From Cyathus striatus (lineage: Eukaryota > Basidiomycota > Agaricomycetes > Agaricales > Nidulariaceae): a DNA stretch of 64,000 nt. The position numbers were made by a program, and so were the translations under genes. Every line of letters starts with the position of its first letter. Position 1 is the stretch's first letter. Where the stretch lies: the NCBI GenBank assembly GCA_025738555.1, contig JAOVFP010000022.1, forward strand, positions 1,054,001 through 1,118,000, read 5' to 3'. Positions 37,701 to 50,213 of this stretch are shown here, in pieces. The notes beneath the pieces are model-generated. The model worked only from the letters and a program-made list of their open reading frames with translations, was not told where the DNA came from and ran no database searches.

Positions 37701-38810
37701 TCCCACTGCCAGCCAGCCCAACAAAGCCCGCATCTTACCCCACGTCTCAGCGAGCACCCCACAAATTATACATACATCCATCAAACTTCCAATTTCTCAA
37801 GCCAATTCCCATCATCACACCCAAAAACAACCATCTGACCACCTCCAAATCAAAATCACCACACGGCAAACTCAAAACTCAGTACTCAAACATCACATCC
37901 AAACGCTTTAACAATAAAAATATCATACGACATACAAAAATCGCATACACATCGCAATACGCATAAAAGCATGTCCCATGACACAAAATACATTATCAAG
38001 AAGTACTGTGTTCTACACACACCTCATGAACGGAAAATACAATAACTAAAAACAGCGAGCAATCAAATATAGGAAGGGAGGCTGCGAGTGTGTTGATTTG
38101 AGGGGGTAGGTAGGTAGGTAGAGTAGGTAAGGTGGGCGCGGGTGGGGGGATAGCAAGACGAGTATGGAGATATCGAGGTAGAAAGGAGACGAGAGCGATA
38201 ACGTTGAAATATACACACGAAAAGTGACAAGGTGGGAAGAGGGGGTAGGTAGATGGGAGTAAAAGGGGGAAGGAAGAGGGGACGAGGGAAAGAGAAAGGG
38301 GTAGGGGTCGAGTTAAAGTTATATACTATAGACGGAGATAGGGATAGGTAAGATAGATAACAACAATTCCGAAAAAAAATAATAGAAAGTCAAAAAAAAA
38401 AAGAAAAGTAAAAAAGTAATGAAGTAAAAGAAAAGTAAATACAAGAAGACGAGCCTTTTGCAGCACGCCCTCTATGCTTTCCATTACGGAAAAAATAGAA
38501 AGAAAGAGAAGAGAAATAAACTAAGCAGAGAGCTGGGAATACGAATATTATCCGGGTTTGAGGAAAAGAGCCCCCAAACCACATGCCGTGAGGCGAATAG
38601 GATAGAATAGGGATATACGCGATTGTGACATCGCAAAAAAAAATAAAGACGACGGACTTGAGCAGCATCAAACAATGTACAACGAAATCAGAAGCGGCAG
38701 AGGGAGGGGGAGTGTCCAATATCGAAACCAAGAGCAACCGCGGGACCAGGAAGACTGAGCGAGGAGAAAATATTCTTGAGGTGGGTGAAGAGGGGTATGT
38801 GATGAAGGAT
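37701..38810. other. Spacer and 3' flank of the GATA factor gene
   Basis: A/C-rich, then G/A-rich sequence with poly-A and poly-G runs and GTAGG repeats near 38105. No gene recognised. The part next to 38810 is probably the 3' untranslated region and terminator of the GATA gene on the minus strand. Confidence 0.45.
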
Positions 38811-41800
38811 CTAATCCCTCGAAGCAGAAGCATCCTGAACAACAGTCCAAACAGGGTTGCGTTCTCTCTCACTAGCAGCAGCAGCCGCACCTCTAGCAAG
38901 CGGAACAGAAGTAGCACCAGCAACCGCCGGCGCCGACGAGGCCTGCTGCAAATGCTGGGGCGAACCACCTCCATGCTGAGGCGACCCACCACTCTGAGAT
39001 CCAGCACCAGACCCACCCTGACTAGACGCAGCAGCAGCAGCAGCACCCCGCATATCATCAATCCCCCTCTTCACACCCGCCATCAACCTCTCCGTCCTCT
39101 CCGTCAGATCCTCAAACTTCTTCTTCTGCGAGTGCAACTCCATATAATGCCGCTCGAGCTCCCCAATAGTAGGAACACCACCAGCACTAAGCGCAGCGAG
39201 CCCGAGACCCATAAGACCCGAAAGCTCCGCAGGCCCACCAGGGAAATAATGTCCAGGTGCAGGAACGAGGTAACCAGCAGGCCCAGCGAGCCCCGCGGGA
39301 CCTAAAGGCGAATGTGTCCGACTAGGCGCATTCGATCCAGAGCGCATATACGAACTCTGATGCGCCGCAGCTCCACTAGCTAAAAACGCAGCGGCGGCAG
39401 CACCATTACCCAGCGCCGCAAGAGGCGGCAAGTCAAATCCACCATGGGGTGAATTTCCCTGTGGGAACCCAGAAGCAGGATATCCATCTCTCGAAGGGGC
39501 CCGATGGTTCGGGCTCGCAGAACGCCCACTTCCTTCACCAGGCCACCTCTTCCTATGACTTAATCCCTCAGAATCATCCTCCGCGTCCATATTCACATCT
39601 TCATCCTTCTCAGCGGCGACCTTCTTGGCGGTACTCCGCCTAGCGCGTTTCTTCTTGGGCTGCTCGCCCTCGCCATCGCTCTCGTCGCCAGTTTGCGCAC
39701 CGGCAGAAACAGCACCGAGACGACCAACAGCAACAAGTGCTTCAGCCGCAGCTTGGTCAGTCATGCGTCCAGGACTAGTGTTGGCGCCTGCAGCGGCAGG
39801 AACGCGTTTACGACGCTTGATGACAGTCTTCTTCATCGAGTTGGGACGGTGCGTGCCGTGTAATTTGAAGTACAGTCCTGAAGGGACAGATAAAGTCAGC
39901 TCAAGTCCAACTTCAGGAAAAAGACAAAATCAAGCAAGGAAACCATATAGAATCCACGGAGGGAACAAAACTCCATTCCCGTATTCTTCCTTCCACCTCC
40001 AACAGCCGAAAAAAAAGGCAGGTAGAACATTCCCATATCTGATAAGATAACCCCACACGTCCCGATCCCATCACAAAAAGTGATCATGACACGTCACATC
40101 GGAAACAGAATAGACGAAGATAAAAGAACAACGACGAAACCACGAGGCTCCAGATCGCCGGGTTCAATAAATCAAGGGAAGTGGAGAGGGAAATCATAAT
40201 CCGAAGCGACAAGCGAAGGGAAACAGTGCTCAACACCGTGTAACTCCCAATACGCCAGCACGAAAATGAAAGTAAACCAAACGAAAAATGAAAGACAAAA
40301 ATCACAAGCACCGAAAAATGAATCAAAAAAACTCACCACAAGCATTACATATATTATTCCCCACATCATCCCTCCTCCAAAGCGGCGTCGTACTAGTCCC
40401 ACAGTTGGCACAACTAAGTGCACCAACAGCAGCGCGAACCTTCCTCCCAGCAGAAGCAGTCTGAGCAGCAACACTGCCACTCACATCGCTCTCCGGGCTA
40501 GCGCGTTCTCGCTCGCGCTCCCTCTCCCTCTCCTGTACTTTCGGCGGACTCCCCGCCGACACAGCACCGGAAGAAGCAGTAGTGGAGGCAGCGGCAGCAG
40601 CGACATTATTATTAAACGTCGGACAGCCACTGCAAGCGGACGTTCCACCTGTCCCATCGCATCGTCCATCACCAGGACATGTCCCGCCTCCCACATGCTT
40701 CTTCCCTTCCGAAGAAGCAGGGAGAGGTGCAGAAGCAGTTTTTTCAGAAGACGAAGGGGGGAGGAATGCTTCATCGTCGGGCTAGTAGGGGACTTTCCTT
40801 GCCCGTTAGTTTGAGGAGGGGGGGGAGCAGAAGCTTGAGTGGTGGGAGGGGGAGTACGACCAAGAGATGAGGGCCGTGGCATGTGTCTTGATTTTTGATA
40901 AAGCCCTGAAAGGTAGGTGTGTGTGGTTAGCGTTGGTGCTGGCATGGAGATGAAACAGCGAGGGGCAAAGCTGGGAAAGAATGTTCCAGAGACGGAAGGA
41001 AAGAGGGGAACAGGGGGGGTGGGATAAAGAAAGGATGGAAGGATGGAGATGAAGAAAGTGAGGAAAGGGACAAGAACAAAGGTCAAGATGATGCGGTATG
41101 TTGTACTTCCCTCGCGAAATGATATCAGCGAGGAGACACCACCCTCCGATCGGGATAAGCGGAAAGTAAAGAGCGCAGAATGAAAAAAAGAAACAAGAGA
41201 TGATAGATGAGTGAGAGCAAGCACTCAGTCATCTATCCCTCCAAGATGAAAATGCTGTGCGCTCCCCCTAACACGGACCGACAGCAGCACGGGTACTCGC
41301 AGCGACTCGAGACGACTGGCACTTGAACAGGAAAAGCAAGTACCATTGTAGCACAACTTTTCCCATGACAATCCATCCAAAGCCTCATGCAGAAGAAGAG
41401 CCTCGCGATACGCAGTGGGATCAGGGGGAGGGGACACGAAGGAAGGTAGAAAGGTGATCAGCACGGTGATGATCCCAGCTAGCTTGATTCGATGATCCCA
41501 CCCAAGACAGCCTCATGCATGCATATACACATACGCAATCCAATCAATCCGAATCCGAATCCCGAAGGAATGGCATGGCATAGCACGCACATTCCATCCC
41601 GACTCCGTGCCGAACGTGCACGGAAATCATGCCGTGCATCATTCCACGTTTCATGGTACCCTCGCACCAGGGTAATACGCCGTACGCAGTGTAGACGTCG
41701 AATCGAAAATAATAAAATAGAAAGAATAGAATAGAATAAAAGGAATCCGTGCGCAGTTCTGTACCCCAGGCACGTATTCTACTCTGCTGACGACGTCACG

Positions 41801-42738
41801 TCTGAGAGTGATAATCGAAGAAGAGAAGATTATCCTGGCTCTTCACGCAGTATCAGATAAGTAGAGCCTCGTGTAGCAGGCACTTGATAGACGTGTCCGC
41901 AGGGTGCTTCTGCGTAGGGTGATAGAAATGACAGAACACAGCCATCCATAAAGTCAATCCGCAGAAGGCACCGAAGGCAAATAAAATCACAAACGATAAC
42001 CAATACCCAACCGCAGGCAATAAGAAGCAAGAGGACAAGCAAGGGTTCAGGGGGGAGGGATTTAAACATCATATCACGTAGCAAACTCCGTATTGCTACG
42101 GAATCTCGGAAGTGATAGACATAACACACGAAGTGGTGCTTAGGACTGGGTAAGCTTTGCCCTAGGTGCCCCCAAGGCGCACGCAAGACACGCCTATAGT
42201 CCCACAGCTAGATCAAACCCTGATAACCTGCAGTATGCAAAGTGCAAAGGGGCCAAAACACGCCCCAGCCGCACGATATGCGTGACACGTGTATACCGTG
42301 TGCGGGCGTCGTGTCGTGGTGTGTAGGTCGAGCGAGGCGACAAGGCGTTGAAGCGCACGAAGGAGATAAAGCGCAGAAAGAGACGATAACAGCGGCGCAG
42401 ATGAAGAAGTATCACAAACAAGGTGTAGAAGAGAAGAGAAGGGGGGTATAAGAATCACAAAAAGAAACCAGAGCTCACCACAAGCATTGCAAATCGGATT
42501 CCCGTCCGCGTCTCTTCTCCACAGCGGTGTCTCAGTGGTACCGCAATTGACGCACGGGGTTCTAGTAGGAGACAATACAGACGTGGCTTCTGTCTCCCCG
42601 TTAGCCTGTGCTTGGTATGGGTAAGAGAGACGTACCAGAAACGCTTTCGGCGGTAGCGGTGGCAGGGGAAAAGTGTGCCCCGGAGAGTATCGGTGAATTA
42701 TGCATGTTTAATGCAAGGGATTCGAGGACGACAGGCAT
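38811..42738 (-). CDS. Two-finger GATA factor, iron/siderophore repressor (SREA/Urbs1/Fep1 class)
   Basis: Exons in transcription order: 42738-42636, 42586-42479, 40905-40337 and 39877-38811, about 615 residues. Finger 1 ([15 protein letters not shown], then CNAC) is split by the second intron and resumes as [13 protein letters not shown] Cys-rich block, [12 protein letters not shown] with CSGC, lies between the fingers. Finger 2 is [15 protein letters not shown] and CNAC, followed after an intron by [17 protein letters not shown] and a basic stretch. Both fingers are C-x2-C-x17-C-x2-C. Two fingers around this Cys-rich block define the fungal regulators that repress siderophore and iron uptake genes when iron is plentiful; the block senses iron. 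The C-terminus has a coiled coil ([19 protein letters not shown]). Oddities: a 1.57 kb intron inside finger 1, and a one-base frame offset at the C6 run near 40756-40761, where seven C would keep the frame. The first 49-nt intron has a GCTAAC branch site. Confidence 0.9.
40037..40045 (+). promoter_or_regulatory. ATCTGATAA, SREA-type consensus in intron
   Basis: A perfect ATCWGATAA, extended as GATAAGATAA, in the intron between the two finger-2 exons of the GATA gene. The known SREA consensus is ATCWGATAA; use here is inference. Confidence 0.45.
41852..41860 (+). promoter_or_regulatory. ATCAGATAA, SREA-type consensus in long intron
   Basis: A perfect match to ATCWGATAA inside the 1.57 kb intron that splits finger 1 of the same gene. 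It could serve self-regulation or an internal promoter; not proven. Confidence 0.4.
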
Positions 42739-45700
42739 AGTGAGCAACTAGGGCGTTTTGGTGATTAGTCGGGAGGGGTGTAGAATGTGACTAGTAGCGG
42801 GTAGTCAGCTTATGCAATAGAGATAGATGGATAGATAGACGATACACACAGTGGGAGGGGATAAGATTGTCGGGGGAGGGAAGTCGGTCGGTCGAGAGTG
42901 AGGAGAGAGAAAGAGAAAGAGGGAGAGAGAGAAACTCTTTCTTAGTGTGTGGTCGGGGGGAAGAGTGTGGAAAGATAAAAGCCTCCCTTTACGATGATAA
43001 CGCCCCGACAACCAATCAGCTTCCGCCAGTTTGTACCACAATCTCAATTAGATAACTCAAAACAAATAAATACAAATATAAGGGACTAGCTCACCCCATC
43101 AATCGCCGGCCGTGACCCCGTGTCACATCCCGTTTATCGCGTGACGAGATTACACTGTGCAGATTGGGGTGCTGCCATCAATCGAGAGCGAACCAGGTGT
43201 AGGCGCGTTGCCCTCCGACGACCCACTCCTTTCTCATCGTTACTCCCTCCTTCTTCCCATCTACCCCCTCGTCCCATCCCACCCATACATACAAACCACA
43301 CCAATCTAATCCCCGCACCTTCCTCACCATCAAAAAACAAAAAAACAACACGCACCCGAACAATACCCTCAACCTAAATTACAATTAAATTTACCATACA
43401 TAAACAACAGATCAGGGCCGCCCGCCCATTCCCCGTCTAATCTACCTAGCCGTCCGCCACCCAACCCACCCCTTCTCTTCTTTTTTTTTCTGTTTCTTGG
43501 GTGCTTACAAAACGTTCACAGCAGATCCCTTGCCTCCTTTTCGCACCCAATTTGTCGGCTCGGCGTATTCTCACGATTCGATTTTGTGTCCTGCTCTTGA
43601 ATCTTTTACGATTACCAGGACCGCCACTCCTAAAGCCCAGTCTTATCTTCATTACACTCCATTCATTCCATCTTAATCCTAGTCAATTCCACCCAGCCAA
43701 AAATCAGTGCAAGCATCTACCGTAATCACTTGCAACAGGCACCACAGTCCTTACCAATATTAATCCCGATTCCCAACAGTAGTCAGTAACCAGATCCAAA
43801 CGCACAAAAAAAAAATACCACTTGTCTAATCATAATCTCCCTCGCAACTCACCACTGATCCGATCATACCTCTTTCCCCCTTTCCCTTCCCAGCATTCCC
43901 ACAAACGTCACACACACGGAAGCTTAAAATTTTAGTTCGGAACTGTTTACTTATCTCTAAGATGAACAACGTACGAGGGGAGCGAATACCGTTTCTACCA
44001 TTATCAAACAATAATCATATCACAATCATATACATCTCGCACATTTCGATATAGCGCAATCATATCATATCATATCTGTCACAACACAACCTCGGAGTCT
44101 GATGAAAAAAGAACAAAAAGATGAAAAAGACATCTACATATTTCTACATATGTCAATTAACAATCAACAATCAACAATCAACCAAGTAAGTACACCGCGT
44201 AATCCAGTGCAAATCCCTTCCCTTCCCTTACCCCGACCTAATCACTATCATTATCACTATCACTATCCAAATGTATCACCAAATATACCCATCACTCGCA
44301 CGAACACCAGTTGAACGACCTCCCCGACAACTCCAGGTAAGTAAGGAGCGTCGGACACACTCCAATTCCGAAATGACCCCCTACGTCCTCGCGCCGTCGG
44401 AACTTCCTATTGCTTCTCACTACCCGTATGTCCCGTTAACACATGTAACATAACATACCGCTCAGCGCCACCCCGAACGGCGAGAACCAGAACCACCTCT
44501 GCAGCGGTTGAATAATTATGACGGACCTGCAGTATTACTTACGGTTGATTACGGACGGACGCACGTCTGGCATACACGACCCAAGCGATAGGCTTGCCGC
44601 TTCATTCGACAAGCAGACAGGCAAGACAGGCGGGCTGGCTGGGCAGGTCCTGCAGCAGGGCGCATTACGAACTTGCCGGTCCGTATTTCCTCTTTCCCTG
44701 CAGGCGGGCTAGTCTGCATATGTATCTCAATAAATATTTAAGGTTGGCATAATATGATAAGTAAAGTACGATATGAGGTTAGAATGCAAATCCTCCAATC
44801 TACACCTTATCCATCTATCCCTCCATACTTGACTTACAATTAAAGATTAAAGAGTAACCGCCGTAATCTACATTCCAGACACCTTCCAGACGCAAAATGT
44901 ATACATTACTCAAGTATCTATTCCACCTGTCATCGCAACGAACCCATGCACGTCAACGTCAAATTCAATCCTCATGACAGCTAAGAGCCCGCAACGCAAT
45001 CTAGCCGCTAGCGAGACACGTTTTACGGTATGGTAAATATGTTATAGATTCCGGAATCCGGAGGCGACGGGAAAGAGACGGGTGGACCCACATGGTCATA
45101 TAATTACTCCGGTGTATTAGTGTTGTTCTTGTCTAATCTAAGTAAAAAGTTCTCCACTCCATTTCTTCATTTCATTCTCCACAGTCACTGTATATGTTCA
45201 CTTCTGAATATATCATATTCCACAACGACTCAAAGAGAACGAATGGAGTGATACTCTGCCATTCGCACGGCACACCGCCCGTCTCAAACCTTCAATACAA
45301 AAAAAAATCCCAACATTCGATAAGATCGGCATCTATAACCCCGCACGTCCGCAAGTGTTTTATCTCCCCGAACCAAACAACACATTACATACACCAGCCA
45401 GCAGGCTCGCACACCCAATATCTCCCTGATCTCCCACGGGGGCAAGAAGGCAAGACGTAATCAAATCGGAAGAAAAAAACGCACTATCATATCAGCTTTT
45501 GATAGATTTACGTTACACACACACACTTTTTTTCGAATGAGATAAGTAAATGATACGTGGCACCCTCTAGTCTTATCTCTATGAGCTATATGCTAATACA
45601 AAAGGAATAGTCTCATAGATGACGACTCTCATCAACACACCTACAACACGAGTCAAAATAGACTTTATCTTGATTCTTCACGACCAGGTGCCCTCTTAAA

Positions 45701-46481
45701 TTCCCAGCAAAAAGCACGCCCCATGCACGCGTATAACGCGCGCCGAAAGCGAACTGAGTGCATGACGCTCCCCGCTGACGCAACGCGTCACATACACCGA
45801 GCGTCGGGAGAGGTCGATTCCAGACTCGGGTTGGGCGTCTGAAACGTACCCTCTTTTTGGTCAAGACAAATAATAAATCAACAAAACAAATAGACCTTTG
45901 GGTGTCACGCACGACTCGCTATGAATTATGTATGTGACCCGTTGATGGCACGCAACGGCCCGTATGGCGGCCTGCATAACATACCCGGTCGGTGCCTCAA
46001 TTTATAACTGTATTAATCAGCACGCCCTTGTATTATCAGGTTTGTTATCTAGGTTTATCTTAGGTTACTCTCATAAGATAACAGTCCGAGGATATGGTGT
46101 GGCTGTGAGCGAGTTTGAATGGTATGCGTAAATACGACCGCTTGATGGGATGTGAGGCGGCGAAAGGACACAGACGAGACCGCACTGGAAGAAGTCTGCT
46201 CTTCTAGCGCAAGAAGGCGTCAAACTTTCGTGTGGTTGTTTAGAACCCCCATAAGACTCTTTGGTGATAGAACATCTCGTTTTCTATTTACCCTCTTGTG
46301 TAAGTCGTCAGCGCAACGTTATTTTGCAATCGCAAATAACATACCAAAAGAAATCAACAAACGGGCTATCTGCTATCCCCACAACGAAACAAGAGATGCT
46401 TCCGCTACCCCGCATTCTTTGTTGATCAACCTCGACCGCCCGCCATCGAGCTCCGAGTCCGAAGGTATCGCATGACCATGT
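42739..46481. other. Long gene-poor region upstream of GATA factor
   Basis: No convincing gene on either strand. Pyrimidine-rich tracts on the plus strand (43200-43500), CAATCAA repeats near 44155-44180, TATCACTATCAC near 44240 and several GATA words (for example near 45540 and 46075) are visible. It probably contains the promoter and long 5' untranslated region of the GATA gene. Confidence 0.45.
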
Positions 46482-46490
46482 ATCTGATAA
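46482..46490 (+). promoter_or_regulatory. ATCTGATAA, SREA-type consensus upstream
   Basis: A perfect ATCWGATAA (followed by GATCC) about 3.7 kb upstream of the GATA gene start. Distance makes a direct role uncertain. Confidence 0.3.
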
Positions 46491-47869
46491 GATCCCCCTC
46501 TTCCGTGACAATTTCCAAATCAAGAGATAGGAGACAAGAGATAACGAAACAGCACATGACAAACGATCGAGGTGGAGAAAGAATGAATCTTATCAGTTAA
46601 TATTGCCTTATCATATCATATCTCTGCTTCTGGAAGAGGACGGAGATAATCATATCGCACAGCCTAGACGGCGAAGACTCATATAGTGCCTCCGGGGGCA
46701 CTCTGATCCACAAAGAGAAATAAATTGTAACATTTAGACGTAACGTATAAACATCTCCGGCAGATGGTAATTGAATGGATGCGGAGAAGGGCGACTCGTG
46801 ACCGTCCCAGAGTACAAGATCCGCTAGGGGACAGGGGGAACATGAGAGGTCTCCATGGTCCCGTGCTTGAACAAAAGTAAACAGACGGGGTAAGCAAAAG
46901 AACGGATGTAACACAGGTGAGAGACCGTCGTCTTCTGGTCTCCTCATCGACTCCGATTCGCAGTCACCAGTCGTCACGTCGTTCTAGGACCTGCTGCGTG
47001 AGGTCGTCATTACAACACCGGATATATCATTGATCATGATCCAGCACTTTAGCCAAATCGCCGGTATGACACCAACACGGACAACGTTAGCCTTGATCGA
47101 AGGTTAGTTTTATCGTAAACGCGAGAATGTATGGCAAGCCTCGGGCATACAATTTACTATTAGAGGTCACAACCTCACACTGCGCCGTCATCTGCGAGGA
47201 ACGAACAACCAAATGCTTGGAGTGGTTAAAGATGTTCCGCTCTAGGAGAATGAAAGAAGCCTGGAATTACGACCACCATGAGCTGGAACTTTGGAAGGTA
47301 TCTAAATGAAGTGATAGATTGCATATGCATGAACGTTAACCATGAATGTCAGTAACCCTATCGGCTGCGAACTTTGACTATAATAACGTCACACAAAGGA
47401 ACGTTCAAGGAAGAACGTGAACAATAGACCATCTATATCACTCACGAGCTACCAGTGTGAAACAACACCGGTAAACATGATGATCATGTTCACACACGCG
47501 CCAACGTTGGCTGCGGATCGGAAGTGTATCGTGCGAGTGAAGGGCTTGAGGAATGATGATCTCCGGAAACGAAAGATAATGAAAAACGCACCGGATTCCC
47601 TTCACTATGACATATCACGTCGTTGATGCGCCAATGTGATATTGAGGTTCAGTTGCTCCGAGGCAACTAGATTTATAACAGGTGGGTCACCGTAGGTGCT
47701 ATGAGGTGATACCAGCGAACATAATTATCGCATGACAGCATATAATTAGATACTAGCTGACAGTTAGCTTACCCGCAGTAGGCACTAGGCAAGCTTCTCA
47801 ATGATCTCGTCTTGTTGTAGAACAGAGTATCAACAAACGAGATGATCGCCAGGAAATAATTATCTCAAA
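46491..47869. other. No gene recognised
   Basis: Short frames only, none with recognisable composition or splice pattern. Confidence 0.4.
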
Positions 47870-49050
47870 CGCAAGCATGGCTGACACGCGCAAAAGATAA
47901 TCATGTTCCAGGGGTGTAGGTTTATTGACGCAGAGGTACATCCACCCAGTGTTGCACAACCCCGTGGATATCCAGCATAACAGGGGGTATCAGTGAATAT
48001 ATAATTCAGCAAAAAACATAGACAAAGATACATGCGCAGACGACTGATACGCATAGTGATCTTGAAGTATGACATATTTAGATAAATTGAAGCGAGGCGC
48101 CCCTCCCGATGCATTACATGTATGGTGTAGATCCTCGTATACCAGCAAGCGTTTACTGTTACGAAGACAACACCGTAGACACCAATCCTAGATGCGGCTG
48201 GCGCGCACCGTTGATCACCATGCCTGGGGCGTTCAGATAGATTGGCGCAGAGGCTCCATCCATATCATGTTGGCGCTAGCATGCAGGGTATCAGCGAACA
48301 ATACCTAAGCTAAAAGGGTGCAGATACATGAAGGTACACGCACCCTTGATGTGTGAGAGGTATAGATAGAGTGGCGCAAGCCCTCCCCCCCCCCGATGCA
48401 TAACATGTATGATGAAGGTATTTACTAGTGTGCCTGATGTTTCAGCGAACGAAATAATACTGCAGACTGCATAGACACCGGACATAGATGCTGCTAGTGC
48501 ACACAGTTGGTCATCACATCTGATGGGTTGCTGAGGATTCAGATAGATTAACACAGAGGCTCCACCAATATCAGGTTGACGCTAACATGCCTGGCGTATC
48601 ATTGAATGGTATCTCAGTTAAAAACGTGTAGACACAGATGCTTGCACCGCAGACACGTGAAGATGGCCTATAGATAAACTGGCGCAACGCGCTTCCCCAA
48701 GCATAGCATGTATGGTGTAGATCTTATAAGGACGCATTGGAACGGGCTGAGGTTGAGCGAGGTGGAATTTCTCCTCGCTCTCCCCAATGTAGTATGCATG
48801 AGATCATTAAGACGTACATTGATGCAGTCGAGGGAGATGGTAGAATTTCTCCTCGCAGCTCTCCCATGTAGTATGCATAAGGGAATCAGCAACGTACATC
48901 GTTGCAAAGACCATACTGTATAGACACCGGATCTATCATGCAAAATGGAGCACAGTGCAGCATGGGGCTCAGATAGATTGGCACAGAGGTGCCTCTATCA
49001 CTGCCATTTCAGGCGTTAGCGGACATACATCATAACGAAGAACGCAGACA
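47870..49050. repeat. Degenerate tandem repeats, about 305-315 bp period
   Basis: Units begin near 47925, 48238, 48545 and 48973 with the shared word GATTGGCGCAGAGGCTCCA-like (GACGCAGAGG, GGCGCAGAGG, AACACAGAGG, GGCACAGAGG). Another shared word, GCAT(A/T)ACATGTATG with GTGTAGATC, recurs near 48110, 48395 and 48700. A nested pair, TAGAATTTCTCCTCG-like and ATGTAGTATGCATA-like, lies at about 48765 and 48840. A C10 run occurs near 48386. No coding function is seen. Confidence 0.65.
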
Positions 49051-49460
49051 GATACAAAGATACATGCACGTCCGTCCCCGTCTGACTTGAATGTGATGAT
49101 CACGTGAGGAAGGGCTGAATAAGAAAACTCTGAATAGCGCTCAGACCTATTGGCGCTAGCTGGTTGGTATCGTGAACACGCACCTACCAACGCTGATTAA
49201 ACAGCAGCACGAAATCAGCATAGTCATAGCCTCAAGACTCCCTCCCGGAGTACAATGAAAGAGAAAGAGGTAAAATTACGCATAGCATATATAGCATGTC
49301 TTTATTTTGGCAGAGACAATCGTGTCCTAGAGACGAGGGGGAAGGTAACATGAATATGCGACACCGACGACGCTTGGCATGTATCATTCACATGAAAGGA
49401 TGATGGTGGTACAGGGTACGCGTAAGAGGGTGAGAAGCCGTAGTAGTGAAATCAGCAAAT
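49051..49460. other. Spacer at 3' side of eL37 gene
   Basis: No gene recognised; includes the presumed 3' untranslated region of eL37. Confidence 0.45.
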
Positions 49461-50213
49461 CTATGCCTCGGTCTCCTTCTTAGTCCTCTTCGTCGCTACT
49501 GTGTTTTCTCTGCAGGCATAGTTTAGCATACAGAGCAGGAGAAGGAAAATAGGAAGACAAACCTGAATCCGTTCTTGAACTTCCTTGACACAGTCTTCAA
49601 GTACCTCATCCTGCCAGTACCGGTAGTCTTTCTGCGCTTAGCCTTCTGGCCCCACTCGTACGACCTCAGCTTGGCGGAGGGATAGCCGCACTGTGCGCAG
49701 GCTAGAATACACCATCAGCCCGATTTTCCAAAGATTTCAGATCGATAAAAACGCACTTTTGTGTTGCCTGTGGAAGGCGCGGTTCCCGCAGCGCCTGCAC
49801 AGCGTGTGGGTCTTGGTATGTCTCTTACTAGATTATCGGAACGCAATCAGAGGCTTGGGGAGATTCAAGGCAGCGAGTCAACATACCCGAAGGACGAGGT
49901 ACCTATGAGAAAAGTGCATTGTCAGATACGCAGAAAGATCAACTCGAGCAAAATACATACCTTTCGTCTAAAAGCACAACCAGCACGTAAAATACCAGAA
50001 CGAAATCGTCAGCAACGCATTCACCAGAGTTCAGAACACACAGAAAAAAGACATCGTATCCCTCCACTCCAAGTTCCACCAATCTGGTCCACCAAGGTCA
50101 TCCATCAATTCAACGCAGCATCCACCCCTTCCAGCAGCCTAAACGGTCCAATTCCACCGCGATGTTCTCGAGAACAGCATAGACTACGGATATGCAGAAT
50201 TTAGGCTCACCAT
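49461..50213 (-). CDS. RPL37: 60S ribosomal protein eL37, six coding exons with micro-exons
   Basis: Exons in transcription order: 50213-50211 (only ATG), 49967-49961 (7 nt), 49902-49887 (16 nt), 49827-49757, 49701-49563 and 49509-49461, giving 94 residues. The assembled N-terminus [18 protein letters not shown] is the conserved eL37 start. [10 protein letters not shown] and CAQCGYP supply the C4 zinc-binding motif, and [19 protein letters not shown] is the hallmark central part. The protein binds 25S rRNA in the large subunit and is essential in translation. Every junction has GT and AG and keeps the frame. The short exons are required to recover the universally conserved N-terminus, so they are well supported although unusual. 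The intron after the ATG is 243 nt, long for this genome. Intron-rich 5' ends are common in ribosomal protein genes. Confidence 0.93.

Noticed and set aside
38390..39305. Long frames antisense to the GATA factor last exon (both flanking frames)
   Set aside because: They overlap a well-supported coding exon and consist of low-complexity Arg/Ser or Leu runs.
40266..41224. Other-frame products over the GATA Cys-rich exon
   Set aside because: They are shadows of the exon; only the frame with the fingers and Cys-rich block has family motifs.
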